From Alisma plantago-aquatica (taxonomy: Eukaryota; Streptophyta; Magnoliopsida; Alismatales; Alismataceae), in contig OY856410.1 of the NCBI GenBank assembly GCA_963693085.1, positions 1,394,430,363 through 1,394,494,362 of the forward strand: a stretch of DNA of 64,000 nt. The letters run 5' to 3'. Of the stretch, positions 12,445 to 24,310 are shown piece after piece; the stretch's first letter is position 1; every line of letters begins with the position of its first letter. The translations under genes were made by a program, and so were the position numbers. Under the pieces are notes generated by a model. It made no database searches and was not told where the DNA came from. It saw nothing but the letters and a program-made list of their open reading frames with translations.

Positions 12445-14593
12445 GTTATGGTGTGTTTATCAATAAAAATCTAGTTAATCTTCTAGTTTTCTTTTGGGCA
12501 CATGCTTAACATTAAACAATGTACCGTCTAAAATGGTTCAAAAGACACCATATGAGATATGGCATGGGAGGTATCCTGATATGTCTTTTATAGTGATTAG
12601 GGATGAATGCTTATATAAGAATATAGTTTGTTGAAAAGCTTTGTCCACAAAAATCACATAAATGTTATTTTGTTAAAATACAACTATTATGTCAATCCAA
12701 CAACAAAGTTATTTGTTAATTTGGATAATTGTATTCCTGAAGAGAAACTTAGTTCTGAAGGAATCAGTGGGAGTAAAAGTAGAACTCAAAATGTTCGAGT
12801 CAAACAAGAAAACATTGAACCTAAAGAGGTACAATAGGAACATAGAGAATCACAAGATGTTGTGGAATCTCAAGTTCTGTATGTAACATCCAAACCTCAT
12901 AGATCTAGTAGAACATGCCTTAAGTTTGAAAGAGTGTGAATCTAATAACCCAAAAGGGCGGTAAGTTGATCATTGATGATGATTCAACTATCTACTTAGA
13001 ATCCATTGAGGGACCAAAATATGAAGCATGGCTTGAGGGCCATGATATCCAAGATGGGGTCCATGTAAACCATTAAGGTATGACCTTGATGAATCCACCT
13101 GAAGGGGTAAAACTCATAAGGTGCATTTGGGTCTTTGAGAGAAGACCAACATGGAAGGGTAAATTGGTTGCAAAGAGTTTCAAGCAAGTTCAAAGTGTTG
13201 AACATGATGAAGTCTTTCACCAGTTACCATGGCTAAATCCATCTGGAGCATGCTTGTTGTTGCAGCTTATTATGATCATATTTGGCATATGGATCTTAAA
13301 ACTACATTCCTTAACCAGAATATTTATAAGGATCTGTATATGACACAACCTAAAGGTTTTATAAATCCAATGTTGCAAACAAAGTCTATAAGCTACAAAG
13401 GTCAATCTGTGAATTGAAGCAAGCATAACAAAGTTGGAGTCTTCTATTTGACAAGATAGTCTAAGGGTTTGATCTGAGTCAAAATGAAGATGGAGTATAT
13501 GATTACAAAAGATTTAGTGGGAGCATATTTATATTCCACGTGATGATGGGGAATCACGTCTTTATACTGTAAATGAAAGAACTTGGCTGGAAACACCTTC
13601 TCTATGAAGGGTTTATGCAAGACAACCTATGTGATAGGGATTGAGATCTATAGATATAGATCTGGAAAGTTTCTTGACCTAAGAAAAAGAGCATACATTG
13701 ATAAGATGTTGAAAGGATTCAGCTTAATGCAAGACTTAATGAGATAAAAATGTGTCCATGTTCCATGGTGTTAGTCTCTCAGGAGCCTAGTGTCCCAGTT
13801 CTTGTGAAGAATAGAAACACATGGATAGATGACATATGCATTCACAATTGGATCTATCTTGAATGCAATGTACTTATCTCATTATCTCATATATATTGGA
13901 CATGACTAGAGGATATCCAATCATCACATATGTATTAGAGATGATGAGAGGATATAACTATACCTATCTAGCAATATCATATGTATTGGACATGATGAGA
14001 GGGTATATGTCAGATGCTAGTGAGAGTCATTGGATTATCATAAAGAACATCCTTAGGTGCATGTGAAGCACTAAAAGGATCATTTCCTTGGTTATGGTAA
14101 TAAGGAAGAGTTGGGTGTTACATAGATGCAAGCTTATGAAATGATAAACAAAATTAATGATTGCAATCATTGTATATATTTGACCTTAAATAAGAACTAT
14201 AAGATGGAAGGGTACTAAGATAATAAAAGTTATTTAAATCTACAATAAAATTTGAGTATCTTTGTGTTATGTGAACATCAAATATTGTATGGATCAAGAA
14301 GTTCATATGGGTGAATTTATGGGAGGTTCCAACCATTGATGACACAGTATAAATATTGATGACAACAATGGAACTACCGGTTAGGCAAGGAATCTCAAAT
14401 AGCATACTTTGGCACTTCCATCTCATTTGAGATGTTGTACAACAAAGAAAAGTGAAACTTGCACAATACTGACTTGACACAAACGTTGATAAGCCTGTTA
14501 TATAAGCACTTGTGCAGTAGAAACATGATGGACATGTTAAAATCACTTGGAATAAGATTCATGATTGATTGGCTCTAAGTAAAAGTGGGAGTC
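12440..14593 (+). pseudogene. A2 downstream half: late integrase, RT, RNase H remnant
   Basis: After the GTTAA duplication the DNA aligns with A1 from about 8096 onward: integrase C-terminal part (QKTPYEIWHGRYPDMSF near 12540), linker (RSSRT-like near 12905), RT pieces (GKLVAKSFKQVQSVEHDE near 13160; WHMDLKTTFLNQNIYKDLYM near 13275) and RNase H debris to 14560. No catalytic YVDD is readable. It is more decayed than A1, with stops and indels throughout. A short internal repetition at about 13863-14010 gives three copies of an ISYVLDMMRGY-like segment in the RNase H region. The upstream half of the same element lies on the minus strand at 47529-51962. Confidence 0.75.
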
Positions 14594-16694
14594 TATTGGT
14601 ATGTATGCCCCAAGAGCCAATCATATGATGGTTGGAATGCGGCATTAAATACTTGATTTGATAATAAAGGTAATTTCTTCTATTATGTTTGTCTTAGTTA
14701 TGAGATGATGACACATACATAATAGATGTCTAAAGAATGATGTTACTTGATGATGTATGACTTCAAGTAAGAGACTTGAACAATGAGATCATACGGATGC
14801 TAAGAGTACATACATTCTTATTATGTCCCTAGTCAGATATTACTGTGGAAGCTAAATACACTAATAGTAATACATAAGACTAGAGTTTGTGTTGACTGAT
14901 GACAGAGTCTCACTAGTCATGACATGTGATATCAAGACAAGTACATGCACATGTTAGAGAATAGTATATCAGACAGACCCACCATGAGAGTGATACATGG
15001 AGACAATGGAATGGTAGTCAGAATCATCTCTCATAGTAATAGTGGTGATTGTGGTTCTTAGACCTAAATTCACTACATTCATCACATCTTGTTCATGTTC
15101 TTTGACATCATGCAACATAATCCTAAATAAGGGTTACCATAATGGTGATGATTGGGTGCAATGTGACATATGCAGATTGAATATGAGTGATGTATATAAG
15201 ATTTGTCTCTCCTACAGGAGATTGATATCCAGGGCCTCTTGATAAATGGGACTGAGAAATGTATGCCTATAATAATGTGATTCTATGTGATATGTGAGCT
15301 CACGTGGAACTCAGACGATATGCTCTAGTTCAAGGAACGTGGATTGAATGTTAAGAGGATGACAATTTCATGCCTCAAGTTCAATTTAGATATCAGAGAT
15401 AAAGGAACTATACGATCATGGTAACATTGATCACATATTGTAGGCTGAATTTGTTCTCCAACTTTCCAAAGTACTTGGGTAGCAATGATGTTTGACTAGT
15501 CACCTCTCTTTTCTTGTGATGTCATAATTGGTTATGGACAATCACTGTGCATGTAATTATGGACCAATAGGGTCACACACATAGGATACACTTGGATTGA
15601 AGGGGTTTATTCATGAATGATGTTTATATTGATTACTAAATGTGTTTAGGTATTCAATTAAAAAGTTGAGGTTCAAAATTGACTGACTAGACTCCAAACT
15701 GATCGGTTTAAGTGTTGAACCAATCAGTTGGAGTGCCAGATCAATAGGAATCACTATTGGTTGAACTTTTCCTGAACTGGACAAGTGAAATGACAATTTC
15801 ACTTATGAAACGACCGTCTTAGAATGTGAAACAATCATTTCACTATGTGAAATGACTAGTTCACCCTCTGGGTCCCCTGATTTAGCTACCAATCCACTTA
15901 GAACAAGGATTGATGTTGATGTCAAGTTTAGCAGTAAGTGGGCATTGAATACTAATGTGATTCAGAACAAGAAACTACATGAACCGACCAACTCATGCAC
16001 CAACCGACCGGTTGGGTGTGTGAACTGACCGATTCACCATTCATAGGTTCCAAAAAAATCATGATTTTAGACCCTTCTACTCTCACACAGTCTGGGAACC
16101 CTGACACTGGCCTCTATTATAAATAGAGGGGTATTGGGAGCTTCCCAACACACACAATTGAGAATCATTTTCTCTGGAAATTGTTGTCCTCTGTGTTTGT
16201 GGTAACCAATAGACAGCCCGATCAAGTCCTACCCATGAAAGGGAGGGACAACAAGGGAGATAACAACTGAGAACAATTGTGGGAGAGCATATCGGTGGCT
16301 AGTATGCCAACAGAAGGGAACAACTCCTTCCCGTTGGATCTGGTAGCACAACATAGAGTTCACGGTGGTCCCCATGGACTACTCTAGAGGTGGGAGGTTG
16401 TTGTCTTCAACTAGAAGGACATTATCAACTGTTGCCTTTGGTGATGCTCAAGGAGGTCAGTGGAGACGACTATTTGAGTGATGTTGTTATCGAAGGAGCA
16501 TGACGTTGCCTAAATAAGAAGAAGCACGATGCTATTTCAAGGGTAATGTCGTTAGACTTGCTCTAGGACCAAGTATAGCCTTGCAAACATTTCCTTCCTA
16601 GATACATTATTGTTGATGCAATCTTTCTATCTAGGGGAATCATGCTTGAAATTTTTATTTCCGCTGCCTTATCTGTCACCCCTATTTCCGTACA
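14594..16694 (+). repeat. A2 3' LTR
   Basis: About 2.1 kb, from TATTGGTATGTATGCCCC to CCGTACA, preceded by the purine tract AAGTGGGAG. It is homologous to the A1 LTR at the ends but clearly a different subfamily in the middle. Its closest match in the window is the minus-strand A2 5' LTR (51963-61527). A TATA box is at about 16117-16126 (TTATAAATAG). Short CCGACC/GGTTGG motifs cluster at 15690-16050, including CAACCGACCGGTTG at 16001-16014. The next five bases, AGCAT, may be a decayed copy of the GGCGT next to the 5' LTR. Confidence 0.8.
16117..16126 (+). promoter_or_regulatory. TATA box of A2 LTR
   Basis: TTATAAATAGAGGG in the 3' LTR; the same motif occurs inverted in the A2 5' LTR at about 59968-59979. 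Confidence 0.6.
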
Positions 16695-17099
16695 AGCATT
16701 TACCTTGATTTTGATTTTCATTTGCTTAACTCCTTTTGAAGTCTACAAAATCCTATTATGGGAGTTTATATCCATTATTAGTTGATGAAATCATGAATTC
16801 AATTATTCATGTTCTATGACATAAATATGGATTGCATACACATTTCCTAATCCTCTCTACTTCAATTGAAATTAAATTGAATGAATTGATGTTTGCCTTC
16901 CCTATTTTGCATGTCTTAGACGAATTTTGTTTATAATAGTCATATATTCATAAAACCATACATTATGACACACTTTTTGCATCTGGAATGTGGGTTTCCA
17001 GTCACTATATAGTGTGGCACGCTAACTGTGAGAAGAGTTCACTTTTTAGCCATTTTTTGGCATGTGATCCTATGGTTTCTGGTGCTACTTTAAATAATC
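16695..17099. other. no recognised feature
   Basis: AT-rich DNA between the A2 3' LTR and a short retroposon. It should be the original right-hand flank of the A2 insertion. I see no gene. Confidence 0.4.
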
Positions 17100-17248
17100 T
17101 TGTTCCAATGTTTTTTTGGTAACCCAAGAGACTCGTAAGGCTTGTACCGATCCCAACCTGGGGAGCTCAACCCCATCCTGTAAGGAGCGTATCCCATTAA
17201 GTCGCGTAGAGTCTGGCTTCGCTACAGGATAATTGTTCCAATGTTTTT
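17100..17248 (-). mobile_element. short retroposon (SINE-like) with 16-bp target duplication
   Basis: A 117-bp GC-richer insert (17116-17232) is flanked by perfect 16-bp direct repeats TTGTTCCAATGTTTTT (17100-17115 and 17233-17248). Long perfect duplications of this kind are made by LINE-type target-primed insertion. Read on the minus strand, the insert ends in TTGGGTTACCAA, and the A-run of the duplication would act as its tail. I do not see clear pol III A and B boxes, so it may be truncated or not tRNA-derived. The perfect duplication suggests a young insertion. Confidence 0.75.
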
Positions 17249-18289
17249 GTATGCACTACTTTATATTTGTGTTGTTATTGGTGTGAATTATTAATGCAAG
17301 AATGTGTAATTATTAATCATATTTTGTGATAACATATGTCTCAGATATTCAACCTATTAAATTTCTTAAATATACCTCCATTTGAGTATCTTTCTAATTG
17401 GATATATCCTATTTGGAATATTATTATTTGTTCATATTTATCCTAAATAATCCATGAACATTTTATACTACACATACCCAGTTCATGTTGTTTTCCTCTC
17501 TCTCTCTATTTTTCTTTTTTATGGTTGATGACCTTAACCCACCTAGATATAGGTATATTAGTGGAAAATGGCTCAAATTGGATATGTACCAGAAAGTAGA
17601 GCTTTGAGGATATCTTGAGATAGATAGATTTACCTCTACAACTGGTCATTTGTATAAGTTAAGTTTGTATATTTTTGTGTATTTCATGCCACCCTTAATG
17701 GGTGAGGAACATTATAAATGGTTACTTTTAAGATAATAAAATAGTTGTGATTTCTCTATTACTATGCGTTCATGTTTCGTGTATACAATTCTTTTGAGAA
17801 ATTAAAAATACACCAAATCCATCATACTTATTTGTGTGTTTGGATGGTATTGGTTGATTCCTTTATTGAGTGAGGAATGGATCCCCTCTCGTGTCCTACT
17901 CCTTAGAATAGAACTTGAATCTTCTTATGTTGTCTTGATTCCTTTTATGCATCTCCCATTTTGTTGGCTGCCAGAATGCTATAAACCTTGTGGTTCCTAA
18001 AATAATGAATGATGATTTTGTTGGGTTTTTCATTCATAGTATGTTGTATGGTTTTATTCCTCAAGTCCTATTTCTAGTAAATTTATAGTCACGAGGAGTG
18101 AGGATTTTGTTAATAAAGAGTTACGTGATAGGTGATGAACTGGCATGAGGAAAGACCCACATTTTGTCATCCAGGTCACCATCAGTGACTAGTCTAGCCT
18201 ACCATGTTAAGACAATCTAAAGAGCTTTTAGACTCTAGAAAGGGATCAACAATGACAAAATGATTAAACATCTCTCCTGAGTCTATCCA
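17249..18289. other. no gene; possible LTR-end relic
   Basis: AT-rich. Positions 17868-17905 (GGATCCCCTCTCGTGTCCTA) closely resemble the LTR end at 27175-27210 and, inverted, the one at 63732-63770, so this is probably another decayed LTR edge of the same family on the plus strand. Nothing else is recognisable. Confidence 0.35.
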
Positions 18290-20400
18290 TGGTTCTATCA
18301 TTAGTTACACCTTTATTGTTCCATGCCATGAACATATCCATGTAACTCAAAGCCCCTCCTCCTAATACTAGTGGTGATAATAGACCACTGATGTCTAAAA
18401 TACTCCCTCCTCCTTTGAGGCGTCATCCAAGAAAACAATCTCCTTCTTTTTTCCAACATCCCTACCTAACTCTTCAATTATCCCTGAATAACTCTAGAAT
18501 ATATCATCCTATACTCTATATTACAAGCCAAGGCTAAGACCAAGTCATACTTATACACAAGCCTCTCTAAGCACCCTATTTTGAATGTTAAATATCAATA
18601 TATATCTCTACATCTATCTATTTGAGCCTCTCTATGGTAGAAAACTTATAGCAGTGGAAACTGAGGTAGATACAAAGGCCTAAGACCACTACCACCCAAT
18701 CCCCAGATATTGCACATGCTTAACGATCACAATATATGACTATTCAACATCCCCAGTTGTGCTCCTCTTGATATTCTTCAAGATATCACAAAGTCATCAA
18801 CTACCTCTCAACCATCATTGTCGCACTTGCAGCTCTCTCCAGTTTTTTGGTACATGCCCCATCCACATCTTTTCTTGCAAGTGACAACATAGCCTCACTA
18901 GAGCATCAATAGAGACCACAGTTGTAGGACCCCTATTTACATTCCAAGATGATGGAAGAGCTTCTTGGGCCATCATCTTGTCAGTAGTGTGTGTGCTAGA
19001 TTTTGTTGAGGAAATCACCACCATACTATCACCACTAGAGTATCATAATCCATGGTCTTAGTTAAGCCCATGCTTCATTTGTATCCATTGATTTCTGGTC
19101 TTTTTCTAATCTCTCATATGAAAGATGTCCTGATACATCCACATCTAGGAGGGATCCTCAACCTAGGTTTCTATCTAAAGGATATCCCCAAGTGTCTTAT
19201 TCCCCATGGAGGCACATAATGCTCGAATGTTGTCTCTCCCTTGATTCTCAGCCTCTAGATTCTATGGCTAATATAATAGATTAGTCATGAAAGGTATCTA
19301 GAGGTTGAACTAGGATGGGAGTCTCACCTTCACATGTGGTAAAGGTTGAACCAAGATGGGAATCTCGCCTTAACATGTGATGGTGGGCCAAGTTCTATAA
19401 GATTGAAGGACCACCACACATAGAAGAGCCTATGCATTGTTGTTGGTTGATATCACAACCATGTTCTAGAGATAATGCAAACATTGGTCCTCTCTTCAAA
19501 GGGTGACCTCCAGTATCCTTCTATTCCTCACAAATTTTGACCACTCATTGCGCCCTTTATAGCCGACCCTATTTTCTAGGTGTATGTAAAGATAGTAACT
19601 ATATGGCCTCACCCCTAATAAATACCATGTTTCCATACATCATCCTCAATGTAGATAATAAGAAGTATCCTGGAGAAATCAAGGGTGTTTGCTACCATGG
19701 TGAGCGACCCCCAAAGGTACCCACCATGCTTGCCACATTTTCAATGTTGTAGATAGATTGGCTATGGATATGTAATTCCTTCAACATGATCTGCTTCTAC
19801 ATATGATGGGTTGTGATGATCTCCATGATCCAAGGCATGCCAAAAAAATCCTTCCCCTTCACCTAACATCTTATATCCCTCACCCTCCACTTTGGTAGAA
19901 GGATGATTATATCATCCATCCTAAGGATCACTTGGTCTATAGGGTGGTCATCCCAAAGGGTCTATTATAGATGTTGTCAATCATCCATAGAATGCCATGT
20001 GATCACTACAGTCAATTGAAGCAGGTATGAAACCTCCTCTTCACTCATTCTATTGATCAAGATATTGGGTACTTGAAGCCTCTATTTTAGGAAGTGATCA
20101 TGTAGTTCTTTGTGGGGATTATTGTGGACCGATCCCTTTCCATGGCAGTGTAAAGGAGAGAAGATATTAGGATCTTCTGATTGTGGGGTGGTGATGAATG
20201 TGGTCATGGTAGTGGATGGAGTGGGATTATCTATCATGTGATGTGACATCTTCTCACTGGGATCCCCAAGTTGCTTCATGAGAAGAATGTAAGCCCTCTC
20301 AGACATTCAATATTCTAGTGGTCCCTCTTGAAGCAGAGTTGGAAAATTTTGAATCTTGTGACATGGATCGATTTTAAGGCAGGGTACCGGTGTTTCACAG
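18290..20400 (-). pseudogene. decayed LINE: ORF1 (DUF4283-like) and start of ORF2
   Basis: On the minus strand from about 20350 to 19450, fragments in two frames resemble the nucleic-acid-binding ORF1 of plant L1 LINEs: a GEGFFWHALDHGD segment, then SIYNIENVASMVGTFGG, which matches the W-x-Q-x-x-LP...EN-x-x-x-x-G pattern of DUF4283 proteins, then LDFSRILLIIYIEDD, like the R-x-R-V-x-ID segment before the zinc knuckle. Near 18370-18290 the reading MFMAWNNKGVTNDRTMDRL resembles the start of the LINE endonuclease (WN-x-RG). Many stops and frameshifts are present and no RT can be traced, so it is old and incomplete. It is independent of the LINE split between 4165 and 31893. Confidence 0.45.
19303..19384. 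repeat. 41-bp tandem duplication
   Basis: Two adjacent, diverged copies of a 41-bp unit beginning GGTTGAAC (19303 and 19344), within the decayed LINE region. Confidence 0.75.
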
Positions 20401-21889
20401 GGACAATCATCATTATATCCACCTAAGATTTCTCCTTATGTCACCCAAAGTAGAACCAAGATTATTGGATGAACTCTAGAATCATTCCTAGTCCTTGACT
20501 TTGTCTTCTACATATGAAGGGTTGTTTTGATGTTCCTCTTCTACAATCTCATTAACCAGGTCAACAATATCAATGTCATTTGTAATATTGTGTTCATGTT
20601 CTCTTCATTTCATGCCACGCTATGTGTTAGTCCTTATCTCCCTAGATGAAGTTCTAGTTGTTAGTCTTAAGGAGCATCCTCACTTTAATGGCCCTCCTTC
20701 TCTCAGCTACCTCTATTAAGCATCTCACTCAAGGACTTTTTGATGTGGATTCTCATCCTTGACGTTACTTGATGGTTGAGCATTATCTTGTCTTGTGTTC
20801 TTCACTGGGTAGCTATGGCTAAACGTACATCCAACATACTGCCACTATTGGTGGTAAAAAGGGTTTTTCCACGCTTCTTTCATGCCAAAGAGTTGTGTGA
20901 ATATAAAGGGAAAGAGACCCCTCAAGTAAGGGGTGGAGGGGGCAGAGCAGTACAACTTACCTAGATAGGAAGAAGGGAGAAGTAGGAAAATCACACTCTG
21001 GTGATGATGCCACTTTGGTAGGAGAACTGAGCTCTAGGTTGTGTAGCACCTGACTCCACATCTTGAGGTTATTCACATATGATAACGAGCCCAATCATTA
21101 TAAAAAATATGTGTTCACATTTCATCTAGTTATCAACAACCAAGTATACACTTTAGTTCACTAGCTAGCTCTACTAGAGAGGTAGTTGTTTTATCTATTT
21201 TGTTGTTTCCATATCTTGGAAAACTGCATTAGTATCTCCTAGTTATTGTGCAAAATGGTTGCATGTGACACATTTTACTTCTAGATACACAAGGAAAAAA
21301 TATGTTTCCTAATTTCAATCATACATAGTTGTTTCCGGATACTATATTGTGTGTTAGTATGAAATTTAGTGGTGAAATATTTTCCAAAACAATTTTTACC
21401 GACATTATTTGCATAGGATAAGAAATTACATTTATATAAATAAGAAAGTGACTACTAGTTTTATTATCTCCTACGATGGTACCACTAAGTTTTTTAAGTA
21501 AGTTGTATTAAGTTGAGATGCACATAATAATCTTTTTTTCTAGATTTTAATTCATGTGAGTAGCAGTTCATGACTTGAAATATGAGGAGAAATATAATGT
21601 TATTGAATATAGGAACACAGATACCATAAAAAATGTTATAAGTTTAGTAGAGATAAACATAAGTCATATTTCTTCTTTGCATACTGGTGTTGTGAAGGTA
21701 ATGAGATCTACACTATATGCTAATTGTTTCGTGATATTTTTTTTATTTAATATTAAGAAAAACTCAAAGTTGTGATAAGAAGAACCTTGTTTGAATATTG
21801 AATTGTTTCAATGTGAATCACATATTTAATTTTGGTGACTACATGGGTCATCGGTTCAGATTGTTCTTGTTGTTGATTATATATATTTT
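20401..21889. other. no recognised gene
   Basis: Up to about 20990 this could be the 5' end of the minus-strand LINE, since on that strand 20950-20760 is pyrimidine-rich and noncoding. From 21000 to 21889 the DNA is AT-rich without motifs I recognise. Confidence 0.35.
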
Positions 21890-22070
21890 TTATTTATGAG
21901 AGAACCCACCTCGGGAAGGGTCACAACTGGACCCAACCCAACATGGTAAACTCTTGGGGTCTGAGAGGGTGTGGTTTGGTCACCCTGTCCTACACCCAAT
22001 CAGCATAAATTTCCTTTTGTATAGTCTCTTTAGTGTGGTTCGAACACATGTCCTTCATAGTTTAGATTTA
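21890..22070 (-). mobile_element. possible SINE remnant
   Basis: Read on the minus strand this GC-richer island has TGTTCGAACCAC near 22042, similar to a pol III B box (GGTTCGANNCC), followed by about 130 bp with GGTTGGGTCC-like wording and an A/T-rich end near 21895. I cannot find a convincing A box or target duplications, so it may be 5'-truncated. It shares weak wording with the 17100 retroposon. Confidence 0.35.
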
Positions 22071-23533
22071 TAATTGAAGATAAAATAATCCAATATAGTG
22101 GGGATGAGAAGAGAAAAGGAGGAAAGTTTTGAGTTTTTCCAATTACAACAATCACGGGGAGCGAGAAATTTTTTTTCAATGATAACTTCTACTTCCACAT
22201 GAAACAAGTAGGCGAAGCAATAAATTGTGTTATATTATCTGTCTCAAATTGAGATCACCTAAAGTTATGGTTTTTGAAGTACTAAGGTCAATGAGTAAAT
22301 ATTTGTGAGACTTACATCATTCTTTTGCAACACCTTGCACCCTGGCCTTGGGATGTGTACTACTTCTATCTTCTTATTAGAAGAACAAGTTAATAAATCA
22401 ACAACAAAATTGATAGGTTTTAATGGTTTTCTCACCATTGGAAATACATAAGGGACATGTGAAGATAATATTGTTTTAATGTGACTAGTTCTTATAATCA
22501 TTGGTGTGTCTAATATTGATTTGAAGGCATTAGAATGATATTTTTAAGAAACTCCACCTTCTATCTTGGTGAAGAATAACTAAAGTATGGATGTTTAGTC
22601 TCTATACCTTGACTTTTGCATGCTAATTTTTTATGATACACTTTTTAGTGACCACATTTCCAAGTTGTATGAAACAAAGAAAGAAATATGCAAATGAAAA
22701 TATAATTACTCTTCTAAATCTATCGATTTCATTATAACTATAAGAATAGATGTTAATAATAGACAACACAATAGTGGCACCACTACATTAACCATATCAA
22801 GTTTTGGGATAATTATGATGAATGGGACTCAAGAGGAGATCCATTTATTACTTACTAAGTAATAAAATCTATCCAAATTCTAATGCACAATTAGTATGAT
22901 GAAATGGAGATATTTTACGTATATTAAATCCATGACACATCAAATATTGATATTTTTTTGGCAGCAGAAAATAAAACTATACCAATATATCTAATTTACA
23001 ATCTTCATTACGATAAGGGTGGCATTACAATAAGAAATAGGTACAACAATTTATACAAAGGAAAAGTTGTGGATGGAAATCTAGCCATCTTAAGATATCT
23101 TTGACGTCCAAAGTAATTGGATAGGTTCCACCTGAGGTATCTTCTTTAGAGAGCCAACACCTGATTTAGGAACAAAACCTAAAAAGGGAAAGAACAAAAC
23201 AAGGTATATACCAACAAGTTATTTTATGTGGAGTAAAAGCGTTACTTGGACACTAAAGAATCACTTACAAGTAGAAGGTCATTCCCATTGAAGGAGAGTG
23301 ACAGTAAGCAAGCAGACATTAAATTGAATGATAATGGTGACATAAGAGGCATTTTTAAAGAACATATGTAATAAAAATAAATTTTTTGTTTGAAAAAATA
23401 TTCTCAATCATAAAATATAAAACCATGCATGTAACTTTTTCACATACTAAGACTATATGTAGTATTTCTAAGACAACATAGGGACTCATGAAAAAATTGG
23501 GTGGGAGTAGCACAGCTAGGAGGAAGTAGCATG
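22071..23533. other. no recognised gene
   Basis: AT-rich intergenic DNA. A GGCAGCAGAA stretch near 22960 resembles one near 63880 inside an LTR relic, so part of this is probably old LTR sequence. No coding signal. Confidence 0.35.
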
Positions 23534-24310
23534 TGTAACACCCCTCCAAGTACATGTATGATAGTGGAAGCAAACCCTATGTTGTTCATAACATGGGTCA
23601 CTTGGCTTGGAGGAACATTACAAAACATGATATACATTGCAATAAGATAAAGGAAACAACATGCATTTATTGGGAATATTGATCCATACATTGTTCAAAT
23701 GCAAAACTAGTACATTTGAGATCTTGAATATATCATCTAACAGCTAAACATGACTTATAACATGAAGGAAACTCTAATCAAATAATTGGATCGTCTAGAT
23801 AGATGGCACCTCACCAGGTTTCACTTGAGGTCTTCAAATCTTTGGCTTGCTCTTCTTCAGTCCTTATTTCCTCCTCACATGTGGGCATCACGCCCCAAGC
23901 CATGCAAGGCAAAATAGAGACATGTCAGAGTAAATGGAACTATACAACATTACACGAACTAAAAATAAACTATATTTTGAGAAAAATGTGAATTATACAT
24001 TTTAAACATTGAATACTTTTCTAGCCATCTATGTTTGTCTATATTTCTCTTAACCATTGACATTACTATTTCGAGTTGACTACATTATCTTTCTTCCAAA
24101 ACCTTGCTCTCAAGAGCTTGAATATACATGCACAAACATGCTCATTGCTACTAGGATCTTGATATATAACATTGCTCTCAAGAGCTTGATCTGTGACATT
24201 TTCTCGTAGGAGCTTGATCTGTAGCATTTTCTCTCAGGAGCTTGATAAATAGCATTGCTCTCAAGAGCTTGAATATGTAATATTGCTCTCAGGAGCTTGA
24301 TGGATAAAAA
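23534..24310 (-). repeat. gypsy-type LTR relic (3' end at 23534)
   Basis: TGTAACACCCCTCC at 23536 is the inverse of a typical gypsy LTR end (..GGGGTGTTACA). The layout inward from it (a conserved GC-richer island near 23800-23930, then a minisatellite about 570 bp from the end) matches the layout at the 3' ends of the C and D LTRs in this window. No primer site is seen outside it, and I cannot place the other end, so this may be a solo or truncated LTR. Confidence 0.35.
24102..24309. repeat. ~28-bp minisatellite
   Basis: At least five imperfect units of about 28 bp with the core GCTCTCAAGAGCTTGAT; the CTCAAGAGCTTGA part contains the palindrome CAAGAGCTTG. Array inside a probable LTR relic. 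Confidence 0.85.

Noticed and set aside
10256..14593. Tandem arrangement of two copia copies sharing an LTR by unequal crossing-over
   Set aside because: The LTR between them is flanked by GTTAA and interrupts an integrase reading that resumes on the other side; this is a nested insertion, not a tandem.
24102..24309. CRISPR-like repeat array
   Set aside because: Units are contiguous without unique spacers, and this is a plant nuclear context.
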